From Sulfurospirillum tamanense (GTDB lineage: Bacteria; Campylobacterota; Campylobacteria; Campylobacterales; Campylobacteraceae), in contig NZ_JAFHKK010000026.1 of assembly GCF_016937535.1 (NCBI RefSeq), positions 1 through 33,530 on the forward strand: a stretch of 33,530 bases of DNA, read 5' to 3'. Numbering within the stretch: the first letter of the stretch is position 1; each line of letters begins with the position of its first letter. Positions 8,605 to 19,727 of this stretch are shown here, piece by piece. Position numbers and translations under genes: made by a program. The notes below the pieces were generated by a model that did no database searches, was not told the DNA's origin, and saw only the letters and a program-made list of their open reading frames with translations.

Positions 8605-10943
8605 TTTTCAATTTTGAAGCTAAAATAATCAGACACAAAGCCGCTATTCCCAATTGCATTAAATTGGATGGCGGCGCCCTCGTAGTTTTTCACTTCTTGG
8701 TATAAAAGTCCTAAGGCGTAACGGCTTTCGATGTTTGCTGGGTCGATGCGTTTAGAAAGTTCAAGCAAGGCGATTGCATTGGCGGGTTGTCCTGCCCCAA
8801 TCGATGCGACTGCTCCAAGGAAAATCGTACGGCTATCTTGTTGTTTATAATCATCAATAAGTTGATTGTAAAACGTATATGCCTCTTGGAAATGGTGGGT
8901 GTAGATGCTAAGATAAGCTACGGTATTGACGATGCTCTGGACATCTTTGGTCTCTTTTTTCATGCGTTCAATGAGTGCAGCCCGTTCATGGTGAAGCAGC
9001 CCGCCAATTTGTAAAAGTTTGGTGTATTGCTCTTTGACTACTTTAGGGCCGTAGTAAAAAGCATCCATGTCTACTTCAAGTTTTCGAAATTCAATTTGAA
9101 TGGCCTTGGCGTATGTTTTAATCTCATTGTCGCCAAATTTAGCATGAAATGCCAAGATATTGGAAACAAGGTCGCGAGGAAGGGCTTTTTGCAGTTCCTC
9201 GGCTTTGGTGAGATAAGTGCTGGTATTATTGATGAGTTTGGAGATAATAATGTCAAAAACAAGGTAGAAGGGAGACTTTTCTTTGGTTTCTTCTAGCCAC
9301 CTTGCCATGGAGAGCTGGTTGTTCTCAACTAGGTGGATGAGTGCGATGTAAGGGTTGCTTTCTGGCAAGACAGGGTCGCTTTCTAGGGTTTCTTTGATGT
9401 CATTTGCAAAAAGCTCGGTGTCGCGTCCAATCAAATCAGCACTCATGAGTGCAAAGGCGCCAGAGAGGTAATTGCGAGGATTGAGACGATAGCTGGTCGT
9501 AAAGTGACGGTTGGCCAAAGAGTAATTTCCTAGCTGTGCATAAGTAAGACCAAGATTGTAGTGCAAAATAGCGTGTTGTGGATAGGTATCAATCATTGAC
9601 AACAACAACTGGTTGGCTTTGTAGACTTGGTGGTCAAGGGCGTAATTAAGCGCTTGGGTCATGGCAGCATTAACCCGCGAGATATTAGAGCCTGCTTGAA
9701 GGTAATCAAGGGCATCGCCTACGGCATTTGCTTCGATGTTGAGACTGCCTTTGCGGATGTAATCAATGGTTTGTTGTGCATTGAAAATTTTGTAAGGTGC
9801 AAAATAAAAGAGCAAGTCGTAGCGTTTTTCTTTGTTAAAAAAGTTACCTTCCTTAAAATCTTTTTGAGCTTGGTTGATGTCAAAAAGAGATGTTTTGAGG
9901 GTAGTTTGAATGGGATAGGTTTGGGTAGCAAGGTCCGCAAAGCGCTCTTGGGCCCCAAGGAGAAGAGTGGCGGTATTTTGAAGGTTGCCAAGTTTCGACT
10001 CTACAAGAGCCAAGGCAATTGTTGCACGACGCTGTTCTATGCCAAGTTCCATGGCTTGGGTGAGTTGCGCTTTTGCAATGTCGTATTCACCGATGCGCGC
10101 GTTTAAAAGCCCAAGTGTGAGTGCGTTGTATTGATTAGGGTGAGCCAAAAGCGTATCAATGGCAGGTAGGTTTGCATCCAAAAAGCTAAGAACTTTAGAC
10201 GCAAGGTAGCGTTGTCTTTCCTTGTAGTGTTCGCTTGTGGGGTGAGAAAAAGCCGAAAGAGCTTCGTAGTAGAGGTTTTTGTAGTAGTGCACAAGACCAA
10301 CATAATAAGAATAAAGAGGCGAATTACTCTCTTCGGGAAGGTATGTTTCGGCCAATCCTAGATAGTAATTAAACAACGGCTGGTTTTCAAGCTCGAGAGC
10401 ACAAACGGCAGCATTGATGGCGCTAATGGCACGATTTTCATGATTAAGGATGGCTTTTTTGAAAGACTCAAGGCCTGCGGCAAAATCCTCTTCTCGCATT
10501 TGCGCTACGCCAATATTGTAGTGTGAAAGCGCTTCGTTAAAGATAGCAATCTCTTCGTAAAGTTTTAGCGCCTCACTTTTGTTGCCTTGGTCGTAGAGCA
10601 TGTTGGCTTTTTTGAGCATGGTTTCTAGTCTGGAGGGACCAAAAGATTGTTCGGGTGTTTTGCGCTGTAAGTCTTTGGCTAGTTGGGAGGGATCTATGTC
10701 GCTAGGTTGAGTTTCTTTGGCACTTTGAAAAATAAGAACCAAAAGAAGAATGATGAGGAGCAAAAGCCCTACGCCACCTGCCCCCAGCCATAACATCTTG
10801 CGAGATAATTTTTTAGAAGACTTGTTCTGAAGGGGAGGAGTGGGTCCCTCGCCTTGGCTTTCAAGCTGAAACTGAGGAGAGTCAATAGCATGAATCTCCT
10901 TGCTACTGTCATCCTCTAAAATTACAATCTCTTCTTCTGCCAT
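8601..10943 (-). CDS. pflB: Flagellar motor protein PflB (TPR protein of the periplasmic disk)
   Basis: A 780-aa protein with an acidic cytoplasmic N-terminus (about 1-48), one transmembrane helix (about 51-72, very Leu/Ile rich) and a long periplasmic part made of TPR-like helical repeats (for example [16 protein letters not shown] and [16 protein letters not shown]). This architecture and its place after serS match Campylobacter Cj0390 and Helicobacter HP1479. That family is PflB, a disk protein of the high-torque Campylobacterota motor that works with PflA and the stators. Assignment rests on synteny and architecture. Its ATG is 2 nt after the serS stop, so it is read with serS. Confidence 0.82.
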   Translation of the reverse strand: MAEEEIVILEDDSSKEIHAIDSPQFQLESQGEGPTPPLQNKSSKKLSRKMLWLGAGGVGLLLLIILLLVLIFQSAKETQPSDIDPSQLAKDLQRKTPEQSFGPSRLETMLKKANMLYDQGNKSEALKLYEEIAIFNEALSHYNIGVAQMREEDFAAGLESFKKAILNHENRAISAINAAVCALELENQPLFNYYLGLAETYLPEESNSPLYSYYVGLVHYYKNLYYEALSAFSHPTSEHYKERQRYLASKVLSFLDANLPAIDTLLAHPNQYNALTLGLLNARIGEYDIAKAQLTQAMELGIEQRRATIALALVESKLGNLQNTATLLLGAQERFADLATQTYPIQTTLKTSLFDINQAQKDFKEGNFFNKEKRYDLLFYFAPYKIFNAQQTIDYIRKGSLNIEANAVGDALDYLQAGSNISRVNAAMTQALNYALDHQVYKANQLLLSMIDTYPQHAILHYNLGLTYAQLGNYSLANRHFTTSYRLNPRNYLSGAFALMSADLIGRDTELFANDIKETLESDPVLPESNPYIALIHLVENNQLSMARWLEETKEKSPFYLVFDIIISKLINNTSTYLTKAEELQKALPRDLVSNILAFHAKFGDNEIKTYAKAIQIEFRKLEVDMDAFYYGPKVVKEQYTKLLQIGGLLHHERAALIERMKKETKDVQSIVNTVAYLSIYTHHFQEAYTFYNQLIDDYKQQDSRTIFLGAVASIGAGQPANAIALLELSKRIDPANIESRYALGLLYQEVKNYEGAAIQFNAIGNSGFVSDYFSFKIEN

Positions 10944-10944
10944 C

Positions 10945-12189
10945 TTACATGTACGCCTTTAAGACTTCGGGGATGGCGATGGTGCCATCTTCGTTTTGAT
11001 AATTTTCCATAATGGCAATCAGGGTACGTCCTACGGCCAAAGAGGAACCATTGAGGGTATGCACAAGGGTGTTTTTCTTGCCATCTTTAAAGCGAATTTT
11101 GGCACGTCTGGCTTGAAAATCGCGGGTGTTGGAGATGGAGCTAATCTCGCGGTAGCGGTTTTGGCCTGGGAACCACACTTCAAGGTCGATGGTTTTAGCC
11201 GCGCTAAAGCCCAAATCTCCGCCACAAAGAAGCACATGGCGATGAGCAAGGCCTAGTGAGGAGAGGAGGTCTGAGGCGCACGCCACCATGCGTTCAAACA
11301 TCGCTTCGCTTTGGCTAGGATGCGTAAGGGCTACCAGTTCTACTTTGTCAAATTGGTGTTGGCGAATCATTCCTCTAGTGTCACGTCCTGCACTTCCTGC
11401 TTCCTTGCGAAAACAAGCGGTTGCAGCGGTGTAGCACAAAGGAAGCGCTTCAGCGAGTAGAATTTCATCGTAGTAAAGGTTGGTTACGGGAACTTCGGCG
11501 GTGGGGATGAGGAACAAGTCCTCTCCCTCTATCTTAAACAAATCGTCCTCAAACTTGGGGAGTTGTCCTGTGCCTGTGAGGGTAGGGCGGTTGACGATGT
11601 AAGGAACGGCAACTTCTTCAAACCCACGCGCACGGTTAAAGTCAAGCATGTAGTTAATCAACGCCCGTGAAAGCCTTGCGCCTTGGCCTTTCAAAACAGA
11701 AAAACGGCTTTTAGAGAGTTTGACGCCTCTGGCAAAATCAATCCACTCTTGCTGGGCATCAATGTCCCAATGCTCTTTGGGCGTAAAGGTAAAAGTAGGG
11801 GGTGTTAGCACGGTTTTAAGGATGATATTTTCTTCTTCGTCTTTGCCCTCAGGGACGCTTGGGTCTGGCATGTTGGGAATGCTAAGGGCCAAGGCCTCAA
11901 GCCGCTCTTCAAGGTCTCTTACCTCTTGCGTGTGCTCTAAAATAAGCGCCTTATTGAGGCTAAGTTCTGCTTTGAGGGCTTCAATATCGCCACCATTTTT
12001 AGCCGCCATGCCAAAAGATTTGCTTTTGGCATTTTGTTCGGCTTGGAGGGTTTCAAGCGCTTGGCGTGCTTCTTTGAGGCCCAAAGAAAGGGTGCGCAAA
12101 GTGCTAACTAATGTTGAATCAACATGTTTTTTTTCCAAGGCGGCTTGGACGGTTTCAAAATCGTTTTGCAGTAATTTTACATCTAGCAT
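10945..12189 (-). CDS. serS: Seryl-tRNA synthetase
   Basis: Class II aminoacyl-tRNA synthetase that charges tRNA-Ser. The N-terminal 100 residues form the long coiled-coil arm that grips the tRNA long variable arm. Motif 2 is present around [14 protein letters not shown], and motif 3 ends in [19 protein letters not shown]. Length of 414 aa is normal. It lies 8 nt after trpS and 1 nt before pflB in one minus-strand operon. A TACATGTA copy (10946-10953) covers its last two codons and part of its stop codon. Confidence 0.97.
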   Translation of the reverse strand: MLDVKLLQNDFETVQAALEKKHVDSTLVSTLRTLSLGLKEARQALETLQAEQNAKSKSFGMAAKNGGDIEALKAELSLNKALILEHTQEVRDLEERLEALALSIPNMPDPSVPEGKDEEENIILKTVLTPPTFTFTPKEHWDIDAQQEWIDFARGVKLSKSRFSVLKGQGARLSRALINYMLDFNRARGFEEVAVPYIVNRPTLTGTGQLPKFEDDLFKIEGEDLFLIPTAEVPVTNLYYDEILLAEALPLCYTAATACFRKEAGSAGRDTRGMIRQHQFDKVELVALTHPSQSEAMFERMVACASDLLSSLGLAHRHVLLCGGDLGFSAAKTIDLEVWFPGQNRYREISSISNTRDFQARRAKIRFKDGKKNTLVHTLNGSSLAVGRTLIAIMENYQNEDGTIAIPEVLKAYM

Positions 12190-12197
12190 TATCTGTC

Positions 12198-13163
12198 CTA
12201 TCGGTAAAGACCAACCGCAGGGCGGATGGCTTCCATGGTTTCTTGGGCAATGTGCCGCGCTTTTTGTGCCCCTTGTTCGAGAATCTCAAGCACAACATCG
12301 GGATTGTTTTGGTAGTAAGCACGACGTTCGCGGTTTGGAGCAAAAGAGTCCCAGATGAGTTCTTTGAGGTACATTTTAAAATGCCCATGTCCCTCGCCAC
12401 CACGCTGATAACGGCTAATCAGTTCTTTTTGTCCTGCCTCGTCTAAAAAGAGTTTGGCTAGGGCAAAAACGTTACATGTAAAGGGGTCTTTGGGATCTTC
12501 GAGGGGCGTGGAGTCTGTGATGATGGCAGAACAGCGTTTTTTGAGCTCTTTTTCAGTGCAAAAAATATCAATGGTGTTGCCGTAGCTTTTACTCATTTTG
12601 GCCCCATCAAGTCCTGGAACAGTGGATACTTCTTCATCGACTTTAAAATCAGGCAAAGTAAAAATCTCGCCGTGGTCGTTGTTGAATTTAACAGCGATGT
12701 CGCGAGTGATTTCTACGTGCTGAATCTGGTCTTTGCCTACAGGAACACATTGGGCATGGTAAAGCAAAATGTCCGCTGCCATCAGTACAGGGTAGGAAAA
12801 AAGCGAATGGTTTGCCCCAATGCCTTTGGCGACCTTGTCTTTGTAGCTGTGGGCGCGCTCAAGGAGTCCCATGGGCGTGTAGCCTGAGAGTATCCAGTAC
12901 AGCTCCAACACCTCTTTGACGTCTGATTGTACCCACAGCGTGGTTTTGGCAGGGTCGATGCCTAAAGAAAGCAAGGTGATGGCCGCGTCTAGGGTATTGT
13001 CTTTAAGGGCTTGGGGGTCTTTGAGGGAAGTCAGGGCGTGGTAATTGGGAATAAATAAAAACAGTTCATCCTTTTCTTGTAAATCCACCATCTGTTTGAT
13101 TGCGCCAAAATAGTTGCCAATGTGCAAAGCGCCAGAGGGTTGGATGCCAGTAAGTGTGCGCAT
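12198..13163 (-). CDS. trpS: Tryptophanyl-tRNA synthetase
   Basis: Class I aminoacyl-tRNA synthetase charging tRNA-Trp. The HIGH-type motif is [11 protein letters not shown] and the KMSKS loop is intact ([10 protein letters not shown]). Other TrpRS landmarks include [13 protein letters not shown] and [11 protein letters not shown]. Length of 321 aa is normal. It follows aroK after an 89-bp gap and precedes serS by 8 nt. Confidence 0.97.
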   Translation of the reverse strand: MRTLTGIQPSGALHIGNYFGAIKQMVDLQEKDELFLFIPNYHALTSLKDPQALKDNTLDAAITLLSLGIDPAKTTLWVQSDVKEVLELYWILSGYTPMGLLERAHSYKDKVAKGIGANHSLFSYPVLMAADILLYHAQCVPVGKDQIQHVEITRDIAVKFNNDHGEIFTLPDFKVDEEVSTVPGLDGAKMSKSYGNTIDIFCTEKELKKRCSAIITDSTPLEDPKDPFTCNVFALAKLFLDEAGQKELISRYQRGGEGHGHFKMYLKELIWDSFAPNRERRAYYQNNPDVVLEILEQGAQKARHIAQETMEAIRPAVGLYR

Positions 13164-13252
13164 TAAGTGTCCTCATTGTGTTGTAAAATGGGAAGATTAT
13201 AGCTAAAGTAAAAAGAAGATTGGGTTAAAGCGGGATACCCAATCTGTTTTGG

Positions 13253-13762
13253 CTAACGCTTGAGCCTCTTTTTTAACTCTTTGACAATGTCTTGAATACT
13301 TTTACCCTCTACATGTAAGACAATATCGGCTTTTTTTTCATACAAAGGCGCACGTTTGTCAAAAAGGGCTTTGGCCTTTTCTTTGTCGGCAAACAAAGGG
13401 CGTTTTGCCAACTTTTGTTCGGCGTTGGGGTGGGTGAGGATGCGCTCTAAGATGCCTTCAAAACTGGATTTAAGGTAAACGACTGTACCTATCTTGTTGA
13501 GGTTTTCGACCATGAAAAAGCCCCCTCCGGTAGAGATGAGGGTGTTTTTGACATGCTTGCTAAGCCAAGAGGCTACTTGGCTTTCTTTGGCCCGAAAATA
13601 CGCTTCGCCCTGCGCGGCAAACACTTCTTTGATGCTACGATTTTCCATGCTCTCAATGATGTCATCCGTGTCAAGTCCTACCATCTCCATGTGGGCACAA
13701 AAAGCCCGCGCAATGGTGCCTTTGCCCACTCCCATGAAGCCAATAAGAATGATGTTTTTCAT
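13253..13762 (-). CDS. aroK: Shikimate kinase
   Basis: Phosphorylates shikimate at the 3-hydroxyl with ATP in aromatic amino acid biosynthesis. The P-loop GFMGVGKGT is at residues 8-16, the shikimate-binding Asp in GLDTDD and the STGGG motif are present, and the lid Arg lies in KRPLF. Length of 169 aa is typical of AroK. The start overlaps the end of der by 4 nt (ATGA), which implies translational coupling. Confidence 0.94.
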   Translation of the reverse strand: MKNIILIGFMGVGKGTIARAFCAHMEMVGLDTDDIIESMENRSIKEVFAAQGEAYFRAKESQVASWLSKHVKNTLISTGGGFFMVENLNKIGTVVYLKSSFEGILERILTHPNAEQKLAKRPLFADKEKAKALFDKRAPLYEKKADIVLHVEGKSIQDIVKELKKRLKR

Positions 13763-15144
13763 GCGCCGCTACTCTCGTCTTTTTCGCCCCGTTTGCGGGG
13801 AATGAGAATGATGGGCGTACCCTCAAGTTCAAAGCTTTCTCTGAGGCGATTCATAAGGTAGCGCTTGTAGCTAAAGTGCATGGCTTTAGGGCGGTTCATC
13901 ACCAACGCAATGCGTGGTGGGCAGGTGTCAAACTGGGTGGCAAAGTAGATTTTGACCAGTTTGCCCTGATCGCTTGGGAGGTGGTGGCGAATGCTGGCTT
14001 CTTCTACGAGTTCGTTGAGCTTGGAAGTGGGAATGCGTCTGGCGTAGTTTTCATGCACTTGCAAGATGAGGTCGTGAATTTTTGCCACCCGTTTTTTGGA
14101 CAAGGCTGAAACGGTGATGATGGGCGCGTAGGCGAGGAATTTAAAACGGTCGCGCACGGCTTCGGTGCTGTTTTTAAAATCTGCATGGGCGATGTCCCAT
14201 TTGTTAAGGACGATGATGCAGCCTAATTCGTATTTTTCTACCAAGCTGGCGATGCGCTCATCCAATTCTGTAAAGGGCTGACTGGCATCAAGTACCAAAA
14301 GGGCGATGTCGGTGCGCTCTAATACGCTTTGGGTACGCTTGAGGGCGTAATGCTCGATGCCTTCTATGCGCCCACGTTGACGAAGGCCGGCGGTATCGAC
14401 AAAATTAAAAATCGTCTCGTTGTACATAATGCTTTCATCCACAGGGTCAATGGTGGTGCCTGCCACGTCACTTACGACTGCGCGCTCCTCGCCTACAAGA
14501 GCGTTTAAAAGAGAGCTTTTGCCGACATTCACGCGACCAATGATGCCGATGTTGATAGTCGGGTCTTGAGGCTCTTCTGGGAGAAGTTCTTCGGGTTCCT
14601 CTTCTGTAAAATCATCCCACTCGTCTTCATCTTCTTCTATTTGGGGCGCCTCTTCAAGAGCAGGCAAAAAGGTGAGTAGCCATTTTTTGAGATTGCTAGT
14701 GCCGCGATTATGAGAGACGGACATAGGGATGAGCACTTCAGCCCCAAAAGAGCCAAATTCCCATGCGCGTTCTTTGTCTTTATCGTTGTCGGCTTTGTTA
14801 ACCACCAGAGCAGTGGGTTTGCCAAGCTTGACAAGAGAGTAAAACAACTTTCGGTCTTCTTCATCGGGATAGTTTTTACCATCGACGAGGTAGAGAATAA
14901 TGTCAGCCTTTTTGGCCGCCGAAAGAGACATGGTTTTTACTGCTCCAAACAGTGCGCTACTCTCATCTAGTCCACCTGTGTCGGTGAGCAAGCAAGGGCG
15001 TCCGTCGATGTCGATTTGCTGGGTGCGCACATCTCTTGTGGTGCCGCTAAAGTCTGAAGTGATGGCGATGCGTTCTTTGGCAAGACGGTTAAAAAGCGAA
15101 CTTTTTCCGACGTTTGGTTTGCCTAAAAGTGCGATATGTAACAT
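13759..15144 (-). CDS. der: Ribosome assembly GTPase Der (EngA)
   Basis: Double GTPase needed for 50S subunit maturation. The first G domain begins LLGKPNVGKSSLFNR (P-loop residues 8-15) and the second GRVNVGKS (203-210); each has a DTxG G3 motif (DTGG, DTAG) and NKxD (NKAD, NKWD). A strongly acidic linker of about 25 residues (about 168-193) joins them, and a KH-like domain follows. Length of 461 aa is normal. It lies 6 nt after the mscS-like gene and overlaps aroK. Confidence 0.96.
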   Translation of the reverse strand: MLHIALLGKPNVGKSSLFNRLAKERIAITSDFSGTTRDVRTQQIDIDGRPCLLTDTGGLDESSALFGAVKTMSLSAAKKADIILYLVDGKNYPDEEDRKLFYSLVKLGKPTALVVNKADNDKDKERAWEFGSFGAEVLIPMSVSHNRGTSNLKKWLLTFLPALEEAPQIEEDEDEWDDFTEEEPEELLPEEPQDPTINIGIIGRVNVGKSSLLNALVGEERAVVSDVAGTTIDPVDESIMYNETIFNFVDTAGLRQRGRIEGIEHYALKRTQSVLERTDIALLVLDASQPFTELDERIASLVEKYELGCIIVLNKWDIAHADFKNSTEAVRDRFKFLAYAPIITVSALSKKRVAKIHDLILQVHENYARRIPTSKLNELVEEASIRHHLPSDQGKLVKIYFATQFDTCPPRIALVMNRPKAMHFSYKRYLMNRLRESFELEGTPIILIPRKRGEKDESSGA

Positions 15145-15150
15145 AAAATA

Positions 15151-16248
15151 TTAGCCTTTGTGTGTTGTAATAAGTTCGGGAGGAATAGAATCAAGATGCA
15201 AGGTTTGTGTCGGGAATGCAAAGGAGGCATTGTTGCGTTCAACGATGCGCATAAGCTCCAGATTGACCTGTTCACGGACTTGAAGATACTGTGCCCAAAC
15301 GGTAGTTTTGGTGAAAAAATAGCAAAAGATATTTAAACTGCTGGCGCCAAATTCATCAAAATAGATCATAATGGTGTCTTGATGGATGGCTTCGTTATTC
15401 TTAAGGTAAACACGAATCTCTTCTAAAATGGCTTCCATTTGTGCGGTGCTTGTGCTGTAAGTCAGCCCCAAAGACATGCGAATACGCCGTTTGCCCATGC
15501 GCGTCCAGTTAGTGATGGCGGCATTGGCGATAGTGGCATTGGGTACGGTAATGAGGGCTTGCGCGAAGGTGCGGATTTTAGTGGAGCGAATGCCAATGTC
15601 TTCCACAACCCCTTCTACTTCACTGGTTTGTACCCAATCGCCCACGCGAAAAGGGCGGTCTGTGAAAAGCACGAGAGAGCCAAATAAGTTTGCGACAGTC
15701 TCTCTGGCGGCTAACGCAATGGCTAAGCCCCCAAGGCCCAAAGAAGCCAAAAAAGCGCTTACGTTCACACCCCATATTTGCAAAATGCTCATAAGTCCAA
15801 ACGCAATGACAATTACCCGCAAAGTTTTGATAATAAAATTTTCAATATCACTGCTAAGTTTTTGACCAAAACGGGTGGAAAAAGCACTAAAAAGCGTGCT
15901 AAATTCGGTGATGAGGCGGTAGAGCATCCAAAAAAGAACAAAGGTACCAAGGCTTCCGATGAGGTTGTCCAAAAAACTATCCAATGCTTCAAGCTTGAGG
16001 CTTTGCTTGGCAAAGTAGACGCCTAAAAGTACAAAAACAAATCGCAACGGAGCCTCAATGGCATCTACAAGCTTTTCATCCAAAGACGTTTTTGTTTTGG
16101 CAGTAAAAGACTTAAGTGCGGCTAGAATTGTTTTGGTAAAAACTGCACGTAAAAAAAGAAAAAAGAAAAAAATTGCTATAGCAAGGGCAATGTCGTATAG
16201 CCGAAGGTTAAGCAATGTTACATCTAAAATTTCTTGAACGTGTTCCAT
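15151..16248 (-). CDS. MscS-family mechanosensitive ion channel
   Basis: Membrane channel that opens under tension to release solutes after osmotic downshock. Several hydrophobic segments occupy residues 15-35, 70-85, 100-115 and 140-165. The pore helix and following beta domain show the family pattern ASLGLGGLAIALAARETVANLFGS in two runs, then DRPFRVGDWV, GxVEDIGIRSTKIRT and VPNA. Length of 365 aa is between MscS and larger paralogues. It starts at ATG 16248 after AGAGGA and heads the minus-strand operon with der. Confidence 0.92.
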   Translation of the reverse strand: MEHVQEILDVTLLNLRLYDIALAIAIFFFFLFLRAVFTKTILAALKSFTAKTKTSLDEKLVDAIEAPLRFVFVLLGVYFAKQSLKLEALDSFLDNLIGSLGTFVLFWMLYRLITEFSTLFSAFSTRFGQKLSSDIENFIIKTLRVIVIAFGLMSILQIWGVNVSAFLASLGLGGLAIALAARETVANLFGSLVLFTDRPFRVGDWVQTSEVEGVVEDIGIRSTKIRTFAQALITVPNATIANAAITNWTRMGKRRIRMSLGLTYSTSTAQMEAILEEIRVYLKNNEAIHQDTIMIYFDEFGASSLNIFCYFFTKTTVWAQYLQVREQVNLELMRIVERNNASFAFPTQTLHLDSIPPELITTHKG

Positions 16249-16363
16249 AAAATCCTCTTGAGTGAGCAGTGGTTTGTGTGAAGTAAATGGGATTTTAACA
16301 CAAGGTAGATTAAAATAGCGTAATTCTTAAGAAAAGGCCGCCATAGTGAGAGATTGGAGTGAA

Positions 16364-17275
16364 ATGCTTTTTAGAAAAAAAATAAAAAGCAAAACACAAG
16401 GGTTAAACGAAGGAGTGCGGCTGATTGTGCTGGCTTCGTTCTTTTTTGCGCTCATGGGTGGGTTTGCCAAGGTGTTAAGCGCCATGATGCCACCGGTTGA
16501 GGTGGTGTTTTTTCGCAATCTCGTGGGCGTTGTTTTGGTGGGTGTTAGTTTGTATAAAGTGCCTATGAAAGAGCAAGGTGGCAAGCCGTGGCTACTGTTT
16601 TTTCGGGGGTTTATCGGATTTTTGGCGCTGATGGCCTTTTTTTACAATATCGCGCATATTTCTCTGGCAAATGCGATGACATTTTCTTACACCTCCCCTA
16701 TCTTTATGGCCTTGTTTGCGGGATGGTTTTTGAAAGAATCCATTGGGTGGCGCGGTTGGGTGGCGGTTGGGTTTGGCTTTGTGGGCATTGTTTGTGTGAT
16801 GCAGCCGAGTGGTTTTGCTTTGACAAAAACAGATGTTTTGGGCGTATTGAGTGGTGTTGGAGCGGGGCTGGCGTATGTGAGTGTGCGTGAGCTGAAGCGC
16901 TATTACGACACGCGTGCCATTGTACTTTCGTTTATGGCGATCGGCACACTTGGACCATTGCTTTTGATGTTTTTGAGTCCTTATGTTGCCTCTAGCTCTT
17001 TTGACTTTATGCTTGGCGAATTTGTGATGCCCTCAGGAAGGATGTGGTTTTATATCTTGGGAATGGGGGCTTTTGCCACGCTGGCACAAACGTACATGAC
17101 CCGTGCTTATGGTGGGACGCGTGCGGGTATTGTGGGGGCAGCTAGCTACAGCAACATTCTTTTTTCCTTGGGAATAGGCTTTGTTCTAGGGGATGGCCTC
17201 CCAAATCTTTTAGGCTTGTTTGGTATAATGTTGGTCGTTTTTGGCGGAATTTTGGTAGCGAAGGAAAAGGCATGA
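16364..17275 (+). CDS. DMT-superfamily (EamA) transporter
   Basis: Polytopic inner-membrane protein with about ten helices in two EamA repeats. The first repeat has [11 protein letters not shown]; the second ends with the conserved [12 protein letters not shown] and [14 protein letters not shown] segments. The family exports metabolites or amino acids; the substrate cannot be told from sequence. I chose ATG 16364 because TTGGAGTG gives it a ribosome site; a GTG at 16346 would add six residues. It overlaps kdsA by 4 nt (ATGA). Confidence 0.9.
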   Translation: MLFRKKIKSKTQGLNEGVRLIVLASFFFALMGGFAKVLSAMMPPVEVVFFRNLVGVVLVGVSLYKVPMKEQGGKPWLLFFRGFIGFLALMAFFYNIAHISLANAMTFSYTSPIFMALFAGWFLKESIGWRGWVAVGFGFVGIVCVMQPSGFALTKTDVLGVLSGVGAGLAYVSVRELKRYYDTRAIVLSFMAIGTLGPLLLMFLSPYVASSSFDFMLGEFVMPSGRMWFYILGMGAFATLAQTYMTRAYGGTRAGIVGAASYSNILFSLGIGFVLGDGLPNLLGLFGIMLVVFGGILVAKEKA

Positions 17276-18075
17276 TACTTATTGCAGGCCCGTGCGTGAT
17301 TGAGAGCAAAGAGCTGTTGTTTCGCGTGGCAGAAAAGCTAGCCAAGTACCACGAGGACCCTGCGGTTGATTTTTATTTTAAAGCCAGCTTTGATAAAGCT
17401 AATCGCACCAGTCTTGAGAGTTTTCGTGGGCCTGGCATGGAAGAAGGCTTGAGGCTTTTGGAGGAAGTGCGTCAGAATTTTGGGTTTTCGCTGTTGACGG
17501 ATATTCACGATTATACGCAAGCTAAGCCTGTGGGCGAAGTGGTGGATGTGCTTCAAATCCCCGCTTTTTTGTGTCGCCAGACCGATCTTTTAGTGGAAGC
17601 AGCTAAAACATCATGTGTGGTCAATGTCAAAAAAGGGCAGTTTTTAAACCCCGCAGACATGCGTTACTCGGTGAAAAAAATCCTCGAAACCCGTGGGGTA
17701 AAAGAAGAAGGGTATGCGGCGGCAAAAAAAGCAGGCGTGTGGCTGACGGAACGAGGCACGACGTTTGGGTATGGTAATCTTGTGGTGGACATGCGTGCCC
17801 TTGGGATCATGCGCGAATTTGCTCCCGTGATTTTTGATGCAACCCATTCGGTGCAAATGCCAGGAGCCGCAGGAGGCAGTAGTGGAGGAAAGCGGGAGTT
17901 TGTAGCACCTTTGGCAAGAGCTGCGGCGGCGGTTGGGGTAGATGGGTTCTTTTTTGAAACCCATGTGAATCCCTGCGAGGCGCTGTGCGATGGGCCAAAT
18001 ATGTTAGATTTAGAGCAATTAGACGCAACCTTGCAAAGCCTTCGTGCCATCGAAGTGGCGTTGCAAGGTTGCTAA
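17272..18075 (+). CDS. kdsA: 2-dehydro-3-deoxyphosphooctonate aldolase (KDO-8-P synthase)
   Basis: Condenses arabinose-5-phosphate and phosphoenolpyruvate to make KDO-8-phosphate for the inner core of lipopolysaccharide. Family landmarks are AGPCVIES at the start, [47 protein letters not shown] and [10 protein letters not shown]. Length of 267 aa is typical. It begins inside the transporter stop codon region. The Cys at residue 7 (AGPC) and the Cys near the end suggest attention to metal dependence. Confidence 0.96.
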   Translation: MILIAGPCVIESKELLFRVAEKLAKYHEDPAVDFYFKASFDKANRTSLESFRGPGMEEGLRLLEEVRQNFGFSLLTDIHDYTQAKPVGEVVDVLQIPAFLCRQTDLLVEAAKTSCVVNVKKGQFLNPADMRYSVKKILETRGVKEEGYAAAKKAGVWLTERGTTFGYGNLVVDMRALGIMREFAPVIFDATHSVQMPGAAGGSSGGKREFVAPLARAAAAVGVDGFFFETHVNPCEALCDGPNMLDLEQLDATLQSLRAIEVALQGC

Positions 18076-18122
18076 AAGCGCCACAACGGCGCATAAAAAA
18101 CACTTACATGTAAAGGAATAAA

Positions 18123-18587
18123 ATGCAGATAATTGAAGGAAAATTAGCCTTAGAGGGTAATGAAAAAGTTGCGATTGTTAATGCGCGGTTTAACCACATC
18201 ATCACGGACCGATTAGTAGAGGGCGCGCGTGATGCGTTTTTGCGTCATGGCGGCAAAGACGAAAACCTTGACCTTGTGCTCGTGCCAGGTGCGTTTGAGA
18301 TTCCTATGGCCCTTGAGCGCCTTTTGGCGGGCGGGAAATACGACGCGGTATGTTGCGTGGGCGCGGTGATTCGTGGTGCGACGCCGCATTTTGACTACAT
18401 TTCAGCCGAAGCGACTAAAGGCGTGGCAAATGTGGCACTTAAATACGGTAAGCCTGTCACCTTTGGGGTGTTAACGGTAGATAATTTGGAGCAGGCGATT
18501 GAGCGAGCAGGCAGTAAGGCAGGCAATAAAGGGTTTGAATCGATGGTGGGCATCGTGGAACTCTTGAGCCTTTACCGTCAGTTTTAG
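18123..18587 (+). CDS. ribH: 6,7-dimethyl-8-ribityllumazine synthase
   Basis: Penultimate enzyme of riboflavin synthesis; forms lumazine from the ribityl-pyrimidine and 3,4-dihydroxybutanone phosphate, usually as a 60-mer. Motifs seen: [41 protein letters not shown] (with the catalytic His) and [12 protein letters not shown]. Length of 154 aa is normal. A TACATGTA copy (18105-18112) lies 10 bp upstream of the ATG. Confidence 0.96.
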   Translation: MQIIEGKLALEGNEKVAIVNARFNHIITDRLVEGARDAFLRHGGKDENLDLVLVPGAFEIPMALERLLAGGKYDAVCCVGAVIRGATPHFDYISAEATKGVANVALKYGKPVTFGVLTVDNLEQAIERAGSKAGNKGFESMVGIVELLSLYRQF

Positions 18588-18595
18588 AGCGCATT

Positions 18596-18994
18596 ATGGC
18601 AACACGACATCAAGTGCGCGAAAGTGTTGTGGGCTTATTGTACGCTCACGACATTGGCAACGAGGGAAATGATAAATTTATTGAAGAACTTTTTGAAGAG
18701 AAGAAAATCCGAAACCAACAGCGGGTTTTTGCACTAGGGCTTTACGAGGGCGTACAGGCCAATAAAGAAGCCATTGACAAGGCCGTAAATGAACACCTTA
18801 AAGAGTGGGAACTTGAAAAACTTGGCACCATAGAGCGCGCGATTTTGCGCCTTGGGACGTATGAGCTTTTGTTTACGGACATGGACAGCGCTGTGGCGAT
18901 TAACGAAGCCATTGAACTGGCCAAAGAGCTTGGCGGCGACACTTCGCCCAAATTCATCAACGGGGTGCTTGACGCGCTCAAGAAAGAGCTCTAA
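18596..18994 (+). CDS. nusB: Transcription antitermination factor NusB
   Basis: All-helical RNA-binding protein that joins NusE (S10) on boxA RNA to support ribosomal RNA transcription. The signature is R-x5-LLYA near the start, IERAILRLGTYELLF in the middle, and INEAIELAKELG with KFINGVLD at the end. Length of 132 aa is normal. It lies 8 nt after ribH and overlaps pyrF by one base (TAATG). Confidence 0.95.
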   Translation: MATRHQVRESVVGLLYAHDIGNEGNDKFIEELFEEKKIRNQQRVFALGLYEGVQANKEAIDKAVNEHLKEWELEKLGTIERAILRLGTYELLFTDMDSAVAINEAIELAKELGGDTSPKFINGVLDALKKEL

Positions 18995-19677
18995 TGCAGT
19001 TGTGCGTGGCGCTGGATTTGCCTTCACTTTCTCAAAACCTTGACCTTGTGCGCGCGTTGCGCGGGCTGGATGTGTGGATGAAGGTAGGGCTTAGGGCATT
19101 TGTGCGTGATGGCAAGCCTTTTTTGGAAGAAATCCGTGCCATTGACCCTTCGTTTAAGATTTTTTTGGACTTAAAATTACACGACATTCCCAACACGATG
19201 GCAGATGCCGCCGAAGCGGTGACGCAGATGGGCGTGGAGATGTTCAACGTCCACGCTAGCGCGGGTAAAGAAGCGATGCAAACGGTGATGGCGCGCGTGA
19301 ACACCATGCCAAAGCCACCTCTTGTGCTTGCCGTTACCGCGTTGACAAGTTTTGAAGAGAAGGGCTTTAGCGCAGTCTACAACGCAAGCATCGAGGCCAA
19401 AGCCACCCAGTTTGCCAAGGATGCTTTTGAGAGCGGCCTGCATGGTGTGGTGTGCTCGGTGTATGAAAGCCAAAAGATTAAAACCTTTACATGTAAAGAG
19501 TTTCTGACGCTTACACCAGGCATTCGCCCTTTTGGTGAAGAGGCGGGAGACCAAAAACGTGTTGCGACGGTAGAGATAGCCAAGGCTGAAAAATCAGATT
19601 TTATTGTGGTGGGACGTCCTATTTACCAAGCGGCTGATCCACGGAGTGTGGTGAAGAGTATACTGGAGCGTTTTTAG
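18994..19677 (+). CDS. pyrF: Orotidine 5'-phosphate decarboxylase
   Basis: Last enzyme of UMP synthesis. The active-site Lys lies in FLDLKLHDIPNT, with the Asp-x-Lys-x-x-Asp network there. The N-terminal LCVALDLPS and C-terminal TPGIRPFG and VVGRPIYQA phosphate loops are present. Length of 227 aa is normal. Its start overlaps the nusB stop. It contains a TACATGTA copy (19488-19495) that encodes part of TFTCKEF. Confidence 0.96.
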   Translation: MQLCVALDLPSLSQNLDLVRALRGLDVWMKVGLRAFVRDGKPFLEEIRAIDPSFKIFLDLKLHDIPNTMADAAEAVTQMGVEMFNVHASAGKEAMQTVMARVNTMPKPPLVLAVTALTSFEEKGFSAVYNASIEAKATQFAKDAFESGLHGVVCSVYESQKIKTFTCKEFLTLTPGIRPFGEEAGDQKRVATVEIAKAEKSDFIVVGRPIYQAADPRSVVKSILERF

Positions 19678-19727
19678 GTGGAATTGTTTTTGCTTTTTTA
19701 GTGCATCCCACTCAAGAAGGAGTTTTT

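Noticed and set aside
8787..10106. Several plus-strand open frames of 75-159 codons inside pflB
   Set aside because: They lie antisense to a well-supported 780-aa gene, have no ribosome sites or recognisable domains, and reflect its codon use.
11720..12446. Plus-strand frames of 212 and 111 codons over serS/trpS
   Set aside because: Ser/Leu/Arg-rich translations of the reverse strand of two certain tRNA synthetase genes.
17644..18103. Three minus-strand frames over kdsA
   Set aside because: They overlap each other and a clear KDO-8-P synthase gene; no family resemblance.
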